The notes: a model not told the origin generated them from the sequence alone. A DNA stretch of 7,016 nt from Streptosporangiaceae bacterium (GCA_030042885.1 JASHYW010000691.1:1-7016); one strand, 5' to 3'. Numbered from the stretch's first letter, positions 1-7,016 are shown. Program-made: numbers and translations.

Positions 1-1646
1 CCGACTCCACCGGGCACGTGGCCTCTTACCTGCCCTCGCCTGCTGACCTGTCCGCGGCGGTGCTGTCCCGCTGCCCGCTGACCGTCGTGGACCTGGGAAA
101 TCTCGGATATACCGAACGGTCCTCGGCGCTTGCCTCCGCGGACTCCGAACTGGCGCGGATCGTGGCGGACCTGGCCCCGGGCACCACCCTGCTCGTCACC
201 GCGCCTGGCGCCACGGTCAAGCCTCCGCACCTGCAGGTGACCCTGGTCAGCGGGCCCGGCTACCAGGCGGGCCTGCTCGAGGCCAGCTCGACCCGCCAGC
301 CCGGCCTGGTGGTGCTCACCGACCTGACCCCGACTGTGCTGGGCTGGCTGGGCCGCGGGGTGCCGTCCGGCGTGGCCGGCGCGCAGCTGACCAGCGGGGC
401 GCGAGGCGGCCTGGCCGCGGCGATCGGGTCGATGGCCGGCCGGGACACCGCCGAGCAGGTCTGGCGGTCCACGCACAACGCGTTCTTCTGGACGTACGCG
501 CTGGCCGACGTGGTGGTGATGGGCGCGATCGGGCTGGTGTTCTGGGGCGCCGCGCCGGAACGCCGCCGGCGGCGGGCGCGGTGGTGGCGGCTGGCCGGGG
601 TGTTTGCCGTCTCGGTGCCCGTGGGCACCTTCCTGGCCGATCTGGTGCCCTGGTGGCGGTGGCCCCATCCGGCGGCCTGGCTGTACGGGGTGGCCGTGGC
701 CTGGGCCGCGGTCACCGGGATCGCGGCCCTGCTGGCCACCAGGCGATCCGGCCGGCTCGCGCCGCTCGGGGTGGTGTGCCTGTTCACGGTGATCGTGCTG
801 GGCCTGGACGTGATGACCGGGTCCCGGCTGCAGATGGAGACGCCGTTCGGGCTGTCGCTGCTCGAGGCGGGCCGGTTCTACGGCATCGGCAACGAGGCGC
901 TGGGCATCTACGGCATCACCGCGCTGTTCGGCGCGGCGTGGCTGGGCCTGGTGGCGCTGCGGCGGTACCCGTCGTCCCGGCGTCCCGCGCTGCTCGCGGT
1001 CTCGGCGGTGGGGCTGTTCGCCGTGTTCGCGTCCGGGTGGCCGGGGTTCGGCGGCAAGGTGGGCGGCACGATCGCCATGGTGCCCTGTTTCCTGCTGCTC
1101 GGCATGGCCATGGCCGGTATCAGGCTCAACTGGCGCCTGGTGCTGCTGGCCGCGGTCAGCGGGCTCGCCCTGTTCGCGGTGTTCGCGCTGGTCAGCTACT
1201 TCACCTCGATCACCGGCACGTCCGACATCGGCCGGTTCGCGGGCGACGTGCTGCACGGCCACGCGGGCGGCCTGCTGCTGCGGAAGATCCACTCCAACAT
1301 CGGCTCGCTCTCGGTCAACGCGTTCAGCCCGGTCATCCCGATCGTGGTGGTGCTGACCGGGCTGATGCTGTGGCGGCCTTCGTGGTTCGCCCTCAAGACG
1401 GTGCCGCTGGCGTACGCGGCCGAGCCGCTGCTGCGCCCGGTGCTGGGCGTGCTGTGGCTGATGCCGGTGCTCGGCTGGTTCGCCGACGACTCGGGCGTGA
1501 TCGTGCCGGCCGCCGCGCTGCCGCTGGCGCTGCCGCTGGGCATCGCCATCGCGGCCGCCGTCGCGTACCCCGGCTACCAGGCACGCTATCTTGGTACGAC
1601 CGTCGCCGGGCCCTCCGTCGCTGGTTCCACGGTTCTTCCCGGGTAA
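1..1646 (+). CDS. Polytopic membrane protein with an N-terminal alkaline-phosphatase-superfamily-like region (5' partial)
   Basis: The frame is open from base 3, upstream of the first GTG at 18, so the gene very probably begins outside the window; TAA ends it at 1644-1646. Residues here count from that GTG. Residues 1-125 are soluble and resemble the C-terminal part of an alkaline-phosphatase/sulfatase-fold domain: a strand run (LTVVDLG), TTLLVTAPGA, then STRQPGLVVLTDLTPTVLG at 91-109 followed by a short G.P.GV.G stretch. About ten or eleven hydrophobic segments follow between 158 and 518, with a basic patch ERRRRRAR at 181-188 after the first. Conserved-looking loops are GRFYGIGNEALGIYG (285-299) and GKVGGTIAMVP (346-356). 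Actinobacteria carry uncharacterised membrane proteins of this two-part design; the substrate is unknown and no catalytic metal site is visible in this fragment. It converges on zur and is not part of the zinc operon. Confidence is high that it is a gene and moderate for the domain assignment. Confidence 0.85.
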   Translation, partial: DSTGHVASYLPSPADLSAAVLSRCPLTVVDLGNLGYTERSSALASADSELARIVADLAPGTTLLVTAPGATVKPPHLQVTLVSGPGYQAGLLEASSTRQPGLVVLTDLTPTVLGWLGRGVPSGVAGAQLTSGARGGLAAAIGSMAGRDTAEQVWRSTHNAFFWTYALADVVVMGAIGLVFWGAAPERRRRRARWWRLAGVFAVSVPVGTFLADLVPWWRWPHPAAWLYGVAVAWAAVTGIAALLATRRSGRLAPLGVVCLFTVIVLGLDVMTGSRLQMETPFGLSLLEAGRFYGIGNEALGIYGITALFGAAWLGLVALRRYPSSRRPALLAVSAVGLFAVFASGWPGFGGKVGGTIAMVPCFLLLGMAMAGIRLNWRLVLLAAVSGLALFAVFALVSYFTSITGTSDIGRFAGDVLHGHAGGLLLRKIHSNIGSLSVNAFSPVIPIVVVLTGLMLWRPSWFALKTVPLAYAAEPLLRPVLGVLWLMPVLGWFADDSGVIVPAAALPLALPLGIAIAAAVAYPGYQARYLGTTVAGPSVAGSTVLPG

Positions 1647-1756
1647 GAAAAGCCATCAGTGCAGTACCAGCTCTCCCGCATCGTCGCAGGCCCGTTCCTG
1701 CACACGATCTGACGGCCAGGAGTGCGTGCACATGTTCGCCTCCGGCCGCACGGCCG

Positions 1757-1778
1757 GGCTGGCGGCCGCCCGCCAGCC
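1757..1778. terminator. GC-rich hairpin between convergent genes, probable bidirectional terminator
   Basis: A perfect 9-bp stem (GGCTGGCGG pairing with CCGCCAGCC) closes on a 4-base loop (CCGC). It lies in the 159-base gap between the stop of the membrane protein at 1646 and the zur stop at 1806, where both genes point inward. There is no T-tract on either side, which is common for actinobacterial terminators. The rest of the gap (1647-1805) holds no credible gene. Function is inferred from position and stem strength. Confidence 0.55.
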
Positions 1779-1805
1779 GGCGGGGGTCCTGACCTGGGGG
1801 CGGCC

Positions 1806-2267
1806 TTAGCCCGTGCACTCGGGGCACAGGCCGAACAGCTCGACCGTGTGCCCGACATCGGTGAAGCCCGCCTCCGCGGCCACCCGTTCCGCCCACTGCT
1901 CCACCGCCCGGCCCTCCACCTCCACGCTGCGCCCGCAGCCGCGGCAGGTCAGGTGGTGGTGGTGCACGGTGGTGCCGCACTGCCGGTACAAGGTCTCGCC
2001 GCTGGCGTCGCGGATGGCGTCCACGCTGCCCTGCTCGCTGAGCGCCTGCAGGTGACGGTAGACGGTGGCCAGGCCCACGTGCTCGCCCTTGCGCCGCAGC
2101 TCGGCGTGGATCTCCTGGGCGCTGCAGAAGCCGGGCAGGCCCGCCAGCGCGGCGGCCAGTGCCTGCGCCTGCCTGGTCCCGCGCGCCCTGGTGCCCCGGG
2201 TCCTCCCCGCGGACCCAGCCCGCACGCGCTCGTCCGGCTGCTGCGTCGTCACAGTCGCACGGTACAT
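1806..2267 (-). CDS. zur: Zur, zinc-responsive Fur-family transcriptional repressor
   Basis: The protein has 153 residues from the ATG at 2265-2267. The N-terminal winged helix (about 33-92) carries the recognition helix LATVYRHLQALSEQG (66-80). The C-terminal dimerisation domain has HHHH (102-105) and two CxxC pairs, C108/C111 and C148/C151. Compared from memory with Streptomyces coelicolor Zur, every ligand has an equivalent at a constant offset of 18: structural site C108, C111, C148, C151; M-site D83, C97, H103, H105; D-site H102, H104, E123, H140. This argues for Zur rather than Fur or Nur. The role is DNA-binding repression of zinc uptake when zinc is bound. It is divergent from the importer operon with an operator between them, so autoregulation is plausible. 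The N-terminus has an Arg/Gly/Thr-rich extension (14-32). GTG codons at 2250-2252 or at residue 15 are alternative starts, since no strong ribosome site precedes the ATG. Confidence 0.93.
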   Translation of the reverse strand: MYRATVTTQQPDERVRAGSAGRTRGTRARGTRQAQALAAALAGLPGFCSAQEIHAELRRKGEHVGLATVYRHLQALSEQGSVDAIRDASGETLYRQCGTTVHHHHLTCRGCGRSVEVEGRAVEQWAERVAAEAGFTDVGHTVELFGLCPECTG

Positions 2268-2321
2268 CGTCGCCGCCGTTCCAGCTAACGCGTCCGCCTC
2301 GGGCCGGGCTCCGCGAACGTG

Positions 2322-2350
2322 TTGCAAGCGAAATTGAGAATCATTATCAT
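2322..2350 (+). promoter_or_regulatory. Predicted sigma-70-type promoter of the zinc importer operon
   Basis: TTGCAA at 2322-2327 (4 of 6 to TTGACA) is followed after exactly 17 bases by TATCAT at 2345-2350 (5 of 6 to TATAAT). This would start transcription near 2357 and give a leader of about 40 bases before the binding-protein ATG at 2399. A rival -10, TATACT at 2351-2356, lacks a well-spaced -35. On the opposite strand a perfect TATAAT (complement of 2349-2354) could serve zur, though no good -35 accompanies it. This is a motif call only. Confidence 0.5.
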
Positions 2351-2358
2351 TATACTCA
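2335..2358. promoter_or_regulatory. Fur/Zur-type operator palindrome
   Basis: This 24-base imperfect palindrome pairs at 9 of 12 positions and sits in the zur/importer divergent gap. Its left part, TGAGAATCATTATCA (2335-2349), is a 7-1-7 inverted repeat with 6 of 7 arm pairs. It matches the Streptomyces Zur core TGAAAATCATTTTCA, recalled from memory, at 13 of 15 positions. The reverse strand also resembles the classical Fur box. The site covers the predicted -10 of the importer promoter, so bound Zur should block RNA polymerase. It is strikingly AT-rich against its GC-rich surroundings. Confidence 0.82.
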
Positions 2359-2382
2359 TTGCAAGGACTCACTCCCTGGATC

Positions 2383-2389
2383 GAAGGAG
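2383..2389 (+). promoter_or_regulatory. Strong ribosome binding site of the binding-protein gene
   Basis: GAAGGAG lies 9 bases before the ATG at 2399. It fixes this start over upstream in-frame codons, which would run through the promoter and operator. The lipoprotein signal beginning at this ATG agrees. Confidence 0.85.
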
Positions 2390-2398
2390 TGCCGGCCA

Positions 2399-3331
2399 AT
2401 GGGCAAGCGTTGCCGGGTGCTGGCGGCGGTCACGGCGGCAGCCGTGGCGCTGCTGGCGGCCGGCTGCTCGGTGTCCTTCGCCTTCGGCGTGTCCGCCTCC
2501 GGCGGGCGCGTGATCGCGGTGGGTGCCGAGAACCAGTACGCGGACGTCATCAGCCAGGTCGGCGGGACGTACGTCCAGGCCAGCGCGATCATGAGCAATC
2601 CGAACACGGATCCGCACACCTTCGAGGCCAGCGCGTCCGTCGGCCGGCTGATCAGCGGCGCACAGCTCGTGGTGCAGAACGGCCTGGGCTACGACGCGTT
2701 CATGAACACGATCGAGGGCGCCGTGCCCAACCCGGCGCGCAAGGTCATCGTGGTGCAGGAGCTGCTCGGGCTCCCGGACAGCACGCCGAACCCGCACCTG
2801 TGGTACAAGCCGGGCACCATGTCCGCCGTGGCGAACGCGATCGCCGCCGCCCTGGCCGCCCTCCAGCCCGCCCATGCCCCGTACTTCAAGGCCAACGCGG
2901 CCCGCTTCACCGCCTCGCTGACCGCATGGACAAACGCGCTGGCGAGGTTCAAGGCGAAGTACCCCAGCACACCGGTGGCGACCACGGAACCGGTGGCCGA
3001 CTACATGCTCCAGGCAGCCGGCGCGGACAACCTGACGCCCTGGGCCTTCCAGGCCGACATCATGAACGGCACCGACCCGTCGCCGCAGGACGTCGCGCTG
3101 GAGCGGAGCCTGTTCACGCAGCACAAAGTGACGGCGTTTCTCTACAACCAGCAGGTCACGGACTCGCTGACCGAATCGTTCATCGCGCTCGCGCATGCGA
3201 ACGGCGTCCCGGTGGTGGGCGTCTACGAGACGATGCCCGTACCCGGGTACCACTACCAGTCGTGGATGCTGGCCGAAATCCAGGCCCTGCAGAAGGCCGT
3301 GGCCGACAAGGTATCGACGGAGCATCTATGA
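2399..3331 (+). CDS. znuA: Zinc (Zn/Mn-family) ABC transporter substrate-binding lipoprotein, ZnuA-like
   Basis: This 310-residue cluster A-I (TroA/ZnuA family) protein is the extracytoplasmic metal-capture component. Residues 1-23 form a lipoprotein signal: basic MGKRCR, a hydrophobic stretch, and the lipobox LAAGC with C23 as the lipidation site. The mature protein should be anchored to the outer face of the membrane. Likely metal ligands are H73 (NTDPHTFE), H133 (PNPHLWY), E197 (TTEPVADY) and E277 (YETMP). In classical ZnuA the third ligand is His within an HDAF-type motif; Glu there resembles Mn/Zn binders such as PsaA (H, H, E, D). The His/Asp-rich loop of many ZnuA proteins is absent. 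The gene is first in the operon, downstream of the Zur-type operator, and its TGA overlaps the ATPase ATG. Zinc is the best substrate guess because of that regulation; manganese cannot be excluded from sequence. Confidence 0.92.
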   Translation: MGKRCRVLAAVTAAAVALLAAGCSVSFAFGVSASGGRVIAVGAENQYADVISQVGGTYVQASAIMSNPNTDPHTFEASASVGRLISGAQLVVQNGLGYDAFMNTIEGAVPNPARKVIVVQELLGLPDSTPNPHLWYKPGTMSAVANAIAAALAALQPAHAPYFKANAARFTASLTAWTNALARFKAKYPSTPVATTEPVADYMLQAAGADNLTPWAFQADIMNGTDPSPQDVALERSLFTQHKVTAFLYNQQVTDSLTESFIALAHANGVPVVGVYETMPVPGYHYQSWMLAEIQALQKAVADKVSTEHL

Positions 3332-4167
3332 CGGGCGAACTACTCCGCCTGGACGGCATCGGGGTGCGGCTGGGCGGCCGGGAGATCCTCAGGGACGTCT
3401 CGTTCGGCATCCGCCCGGGCGAGTTCACCGGCCTCATCGGGCCGAACGGCGCGGGCAAGACCACGCTGCTGAGGGTCATCCTCGGCCTGCAGCCGGTCAC
3501 CACGGGCTCGGTGCTCATCGACGGTGCCCCGCGGGCCGCGCGCGAGTCCTCGATCGGGTATGTGCCGCAGAAGCTGGCCATCGAGCCGGATATGCCGCTG
3601 CGGGTCAGGGATGTGGTGTCGCTTGGCCTGGACGGCCACAAGTTCGGCCTCCGGCTGCCGTCGCGGGCCCGGCGCGAGCTCGTCGGCGACATGATCGCCG
3701 CGGTCGGCGCGCAGCGGTACGCCGACGCGCGGATCGGCGAGCTGTCCGGCGGCGAGCAGCAGCGGGTCATGATCGCGCACGCGCTGATCAGCCGGCCGCG
3801 GCTGCTGCTGCTCGACGAGCCGCTGGCCAACCTCGACCTGTCCAGCGAGCAGGGCATCGTTTCGGTGCTCGCCCGCCTGGCCCGCGCGGAGGGCGTCGCC
3901 GTGCTGCTCTCGGCGCACGACATGAACCCGCTGATGCCGGTGATGGACCGGATCGTCTACGTGGCCGCAGGCCGGGTCGCGGTCGGCAGCACCGATGAGG
4001 TGGTCCAGCCCGAGGTCCTGTCCCGCCTGTACGGCCAGCACGTGGACGTGATCCGGGTGCACGGGCGGGTCCTGGTGGTGGCCGCCCCCGCCGGGGTCGA
4101 CGACGCGCAGGCGGCAGCAGAGGACGCCTACGGCAGCGACACCGAGCACGCCAGTATCGTGAGGTGA
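3328..4167 (+). CDS. znuC: Zinc ABC transporter ATP-binding protein, ZnuC-like
   Basis: This 279-residue cytoplasmic ATPase powers metal import. It has a complete nucleotide-binding domain: Walker A GPNGAGKT (38-45), Q-loop Q81 (GYVPQ), signature LSGGEQQ (129-135), Walker B LLLLDE (149-154) with catalytic E154, D-loop ANLD (157-160) and switch H187 (SAHDMN). The LYGQHVDVIRVHGRV stretch near 244-258 is typical of the metal-transport ATPase subfamily. About 20 further residues, acidic and alanine-rich, form a tail of no recognised role. The ATG at 3328 overlaps the binding-protein stop as ATGA, and GGAG at 3319-3322 is the ribosome site, which indicates translational coupling. Specificity comes from context, because the ATPase alone does not separate zinc from manganese importers. 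Confidence 0.93.
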   Translation: MTGELLRLDGIGVRLGGREILRDVSFGIRPGEFTGLIGPNGAGKTTLLRVILGLQPVTTGSVLIDGAPRAARESSIGYVPQKLAIEPDMPLRVRDVVSLGLDGHKFGLRLPSRARRELVGDMIAAVGAQRYADARIGELSGGEQQRVMIAHALISRPRLLLLDEPLANLDLSSEQGIVSVLARLARAEGVAVLLSAHDMNPLMPVMDRIVYVAAGRVAVGSTDEVVQPEVLSRLYGQHVDVIRVHGRVLVVAAPAGVDDAQAAAEDAYGSDTEHASIVR

Positions 4168-4171
4168 GGCC

Positions 4172-5083
4172 GTGGGCCGCCTGCTGAGGTACGTCTTCGA
4201 GCCCGGCTTCTTCGGCAGCGGGCCGGTGCACGTCGCGCTGGCCGTCGGGACCGTCGTCGCGATCACGTCCGCCGTGGTGGGCGTGTTCACCGTGATGCGC
4301 GGGCAGTCGTTCGCCGGGCACTCCCTGGCCGACATCGCCACCACCGGGGGCTCCGGCGCGTTCCTGGTCGGCCTCAACCAGTTCTGGGGCTACCTGGCCT
4401 TCGGCGCGGGCGCGGCGGCGTTCATGGAGATGATCGGCATCCAGCGGCGCCGGGACCGTGACGTGGCCACCGGGGTGGTGCTGGGCGCCGCCCTCGGCCT
4501 GGCCGCCCTGTTCCTCTACCTGGGCACCCAGTACAGCTCCACCACCGGCGCGTCGTTCACCATCTTGTTCGGCTCCATATTCGTCATCACCCCGTCCACC
4601 GTCCCGGCCCTGATCGCCTCCGCCCTGCTCGCGCTGGCCACGGTCGTGACGCTGGCCCGCGTGCTGCTGCTGAGCTCGCTGAGCCCGGACATCGCGGCGG
4701 CGCGCGGCGTGCCGGTCCGCGCGGTCGGCGCAGCCTTCCTCATGGCCCTGGCCGTGTCGGTGGCGCTGTCGGCCATGATCATCGGCGCCGTGCTGAGCAC
4801 CGCGCTGCTGATCGGCCCGGCCGCCACCGCGCTGCGCCTGACCCGGGGTCCGGTGCGGGCGGCGGCCGCGGCGGCGGGCATCGGCGTGGCGGCGGTCTGG
4901 CTCGGCATCCTGCTGGCCTACGACAGCTTCTACTGGCCCCCCGTCGGGCGAGGCTGGCCGGTCAGCTTCTTCGTGGTGACGCTCATCGTCGGCAGTTACC
5001 TGGTCACCTTCCTGCGGCGGCACGGCGGCCGCCGGGCCCCGCAGGAAACCCCGGACGCGGAGCAGGCATGTTCTCCGGCCTGA
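4172..5083 (+). CDS. znuB: Zinc ABC transporter permease 1, ABC-3 family (ZnuB-like)
   Basis: This 303-residue inner-membrane permease of the ABC-3 family forms half of the metal channel. Eight or so hydrophobic segments are visible between 20 and 281. The family motif around the second helix is FAGHSLADIA (47-56). A cytoplasmic coupling segment SPDIAAARGVPV (170-181) should contact the ATPase. The polar C-terminal tail HGGRRAPQETPDAEQACSPA is unremarkable. The GTG start at 4172 follows the ATPase stop by 4 bases, and GAGGTGAGG (4161-4169) supplies the ribosome site across that stop. The 3' end overlaps the second permease gene by 16 bases. The two permeases share family architecture but differ clearly in sequence, so a heterodimeric channel is inferred. 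Confidence 0.9.
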   Translation: MGRLLRYVFEPGFFGSGPVHVALAVGTVVAITSAVVGVFTVMRGQSFAGHSLADIATTGGSGAFLVGLNQFWGYLAFGAGAAAFMEMIGIQRRRDRDVATGVVLGAALGLAALFLYLGTQYSSTTGASFTILFGSIFVITPSTVPALIASALLALATVVTLARVLLLSSLSPDIAAARGVPVRAVGAAFLMALAVSVALSAMIIGAVLSTALLIGPAATALRLTRGPVRAAAAAAGIGVAAVWLGILLAYDSFYWPPVGRGWPVSFFVVTLIVGSYLVTFLRRHGGRRAPQETPDAEQACSPA

Positions 5084-5889
5084 TGCTGAACACCTGGGTC
5101 GCGGCGACCGCGGTGGCGATGATCGCCGGGGTGACGGGCTTCTTCGCAGTGCTGCGCGGGTCGACGTTCGCGGCGCACGCGATACCCAACGGCGCCTTTG
5201 CCGGGGCGGCCGGGGCCAGCCTGCTCGGGCTCAACCCGTTCGCGGGCCTTGCGGTCTTCTCGGTGGCGGGCGCGCTCGGCATCGCCGGGCTGAGCCGCCG
5301 CGCCCGGAGCGACGTCGCCACCGCGCTCACGTTCGTGATGATGCTCGGGGTCGGCGCGCTGTTCGTGAGCTGGAGCACCGAGTATGCCCAGGAAGCGTAT
5401 TCGCTGCTGTTCGGCGAGGTGTTCGGGGTCGCCCCGGACGAGGTGCTGCCCATCCTCGGGCTGGGCGTGATCTCGATCACGGCCATCGCCGTGATGTTCC
5501 GGCCGCTCATGCTGTCCTCGGTGCTGCCCGAGGTGGCCGAGGCGCGCGGCCTGCGCGCCCGCCGGATGGACCTGGCGTTCCTGCTCGTCATGGCCCTGGC
5601 CACCAGCATGACCGTGCCCGTGGTCGGCGCGCTGCTGATGTTCAGCTTGATGATCGGCCCGGCTGCCGCGGCCAGGTCCCTGACGGCCCGGCCGGTGCTC
5701 GCGATCGTCCTGTCCGTGGCCATCGCGCTGATCACCGTGTGGGCCGGCATCGCCCTCTCCTATCAGTCCAGCTGGCCCCTAGGCTTCTTCGTCGGCGCGA
5801 TAGGCGCCGCCTTCTTCCTAGCGGGCCGCGCCTATCGCGCGGCCATAACGCGGTCCGCGAGGGGCCTGGAGGCCCCTCCGGCCGCGTGA
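5068..5889 (+). CDS. Zinc ABC transporter permease 2, ABC-3 family (ZnuB-like paralogue)
   Basis: This is a second ABC-3 permease, 273 residues, starting at the ATG in 5068 inside the end of the first permease gene. GGAG at 5059-5062 lies 5 bases upstream. It has about eight membrane segments, the family motif FAAHAIPNGAF (34-44) where permease 1 has FAGHSLADIA, and the coupling segment PEVAEARGLRARR (154-166). SLMIGPAAAARSL (193-205) parallels LLIGPAATALRL in permease 1, showing common descent. A paired permease is the rule in TroCD-, SitCD- and MntCD-type manganese/zinc importers, whereas E. coli ZnuB acts as a homodimer. Both genes look intact, so a heterodimer in this transporter is the simplest reading. 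Alternatively each could form its own homodimer. The last codons contain a perfect hairpin (5859-5878). Confidence 0.9.
   Translation: MFSGLMLNTWVAATAVAMIAGVTGFFAVLRGSTFAAHAIPNGAFAGAAGASLLGLNPFAGLAVFSVAGALGIAGLSRRARSDVATALTFVMMLGVGALFVSWSTEYAQEAYSLLFGEVFGVAPDEVLPILGLGVISITAIAVMFRPLMLSSVLPEVAEARGLRARRMDLAFLLVMALATSMTVPVVGALLMFSLMIGPAAAARSLTARPVLAIVLSVAIALITVWAGIALSYQSSWPLGFFVGAIGAAFFLAGRAYRAAITRSARGLEAPPAA
5859..5878 (+). terminator. Hairpin within the last codons of permease 2, possible terminator or mRNA-end stabiliser
   Basis: A perfect 8-bp stem (GAGGGGCC with GGCCCCTC) closes on the loop TGGA. It ends 8 bases before the stop codon at 5887. No T-tract follows. The position at the operon end suggests termination or protection of the transcript 3' end; this is inferred. 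Confidence 0.4.
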
Positions 5890-5924
5890 TACTACGGGCA
5901 GGTACCGCAGCGGGGCGCGAAGCG

Positions 5925-6005
5925 CAGCGGGGGTTCCGGGGGGTCGTCCCCCCGGGCCGGCACAGCAGCGGGGGGTTCCGGGGGGTCGTCCCCCCGGGCC
6001 GGCAC
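5925..6005 (+). repeat. Two tandem GC-rich hairpin repeats, period 42 bases
   Basis: The units are 5925-5963 and 5966-6005, separated by AG. Each reads CAGC, a G-run, TTCC, six G, TCGT, six C, then GGGCCGGCAC. The only difference is the length of the first G-run, five in copy 1 and six in copy 2. Each unit folds into a perfect 8-bp stem (CCGGGGGG with CCCCCCGG) around the loop TCGT. A fragment of the leader, CAGCGGGG, recurs at 5908-5915. The pair fills most of the 132-base gap between permease 2 and the DUF255 gene. It may act as a terminator or belong to a dispersed repeat family; the sequence alone does not decide. Confidence 0.85.
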
Positions 6006-6007
6006 TG

Positions 6008-6021
6008 CGTACCGTAGGTAC

Positions 6022-6024
<3 letters not shown>
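6008..6024 (+). promoter_or_regulatory. Dyad and possible -10 element at the DUF255 gene start
   Basis: A perfect 6-bp inverted repeat, CGTACC (6008-6013) and GGTACG (6017-6022) around GTA, runs into the first base of the GTG start codon. TACCGT at 6010-6015 fits the TANNNT -10 pattern and ends exactly 7 bases before the G of GTG, the geometry expected of actinobacterial leaderless transcripts. No well-spaced Shine-Dalgarno site exists; the nearest AGG is only 3 bases from GTG. No -35 is visible. Confidence 0.35.

Positions 6025-7016
<992 letters not shown>

Noticed and set aside
581..1792. 403-residue + strand frame overlapping the membrane protein
   Set aside because: Arg/Gly/Ala-rich shadow in another frame, without membrane segments or family motifs.
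1647..1805. Small gene in the convergent gap
   Set aside because: Short open frames here have no ribosome site and no recognisable protein character; the hairpin explains the gap better.
2159..2398. Upstream in-frame extension of the binding protein
   Set aside because: The lipoprotein signal and the GAAGGAG site fix the start at 2399; the extension overlaps zur and the control region.
2268..2399. Longer Zur reading with a start at 2399 on the - strand (197 residues)
   Set aside because: It would translate straight through the operator and promoter, and the first 44 residues have no Fur-family character. The ATG at 2267 is close to the expected domain boundary.
2369..3325. 318-residue open frame antisense to the binding-protein gene
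   Set aside because: It has Arg/His/Gly-rich composition typical of a GC-rich shadow frame and no recognisable domain; the + strand protein is clear.
3788..5023. 411-residue open frame antisense to the ATPase and permease genes
   Set aside because: Low-complexity Gln/Arg/Gly/Ala composition, with convincing transporter genes on the other strand.
5925..6005. CRISPR array or G-quadruplex
   Set aside because: There are only two units with a 2-base separator and no spacers. Each long G-run can pair with an adjacent C-run, so a hairpin is the simpler structure.

Overview
The window comes from a high-GC actinobacterium. The base composition, GTG starts, ATGA-type gene overlaps and the amino-acid style of the Zur, ABC and DUF255 proteins all point there. 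I cannot name a genus. The only AT-rich island is a short stretch near 2320-2364, and it is regulatory.

Layout from left to right: (1) the 3' part of a polytopic membrane protein whose N-terminal end looks like the tail of an alkaline-phosphatase-superfamily domain (1-1646, + strand, 5' end outside the window); (2) a 159-base convergent intergenic gap with a strong GC hairpin, the likely shared terminator; (3) a Fur-family regulator on the - strand, 1806-2267, recognisable as Zur because every zinc ligand of Streptomyces Zur has an equivalent; (4) a 131-base divergent control region with a Fur/Zur-type palindrome at 2335-2358 that covers a plausible -10 element; (5) a four-gene zinc (possibly Zn/Mn) ABC importer operon on the + strand: lipoprotein binding protein, ATPase and two different ABC-3 permeases, with 4-base overlap, 4-base gap and 16-base overlap; (6) a 132-base gap with two tandem GC-rich hairpin repeats; (7) the first half of a DUF255 (YyaL/SPATA20-type) thioredoxin-fold protein running off the right edge.

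How it works together (inference from family knowledge): when zinc is plentiful, Zur with zinc bound should occupy the palindrome, block the promoter of the importer and probably adjust its own expression. When zinc is scarce the repressor leaves, and the lipoprotein captures metal outside the membrane and passes it through a permease pair powered by the ATPase. The flanking membrane protein and DUF255 protein have no evident link to zinc.

The core is a known type of locus, not a new system. The points most worth a second look are the PsaA-like metal-ligand pattern of the binding protein under a Zur-type regulator, the operator/promoter overlap, the tandem hairpin repeat, and the start region of the DUF255 gene, which sits on a perfect dyad and could be leaderless.
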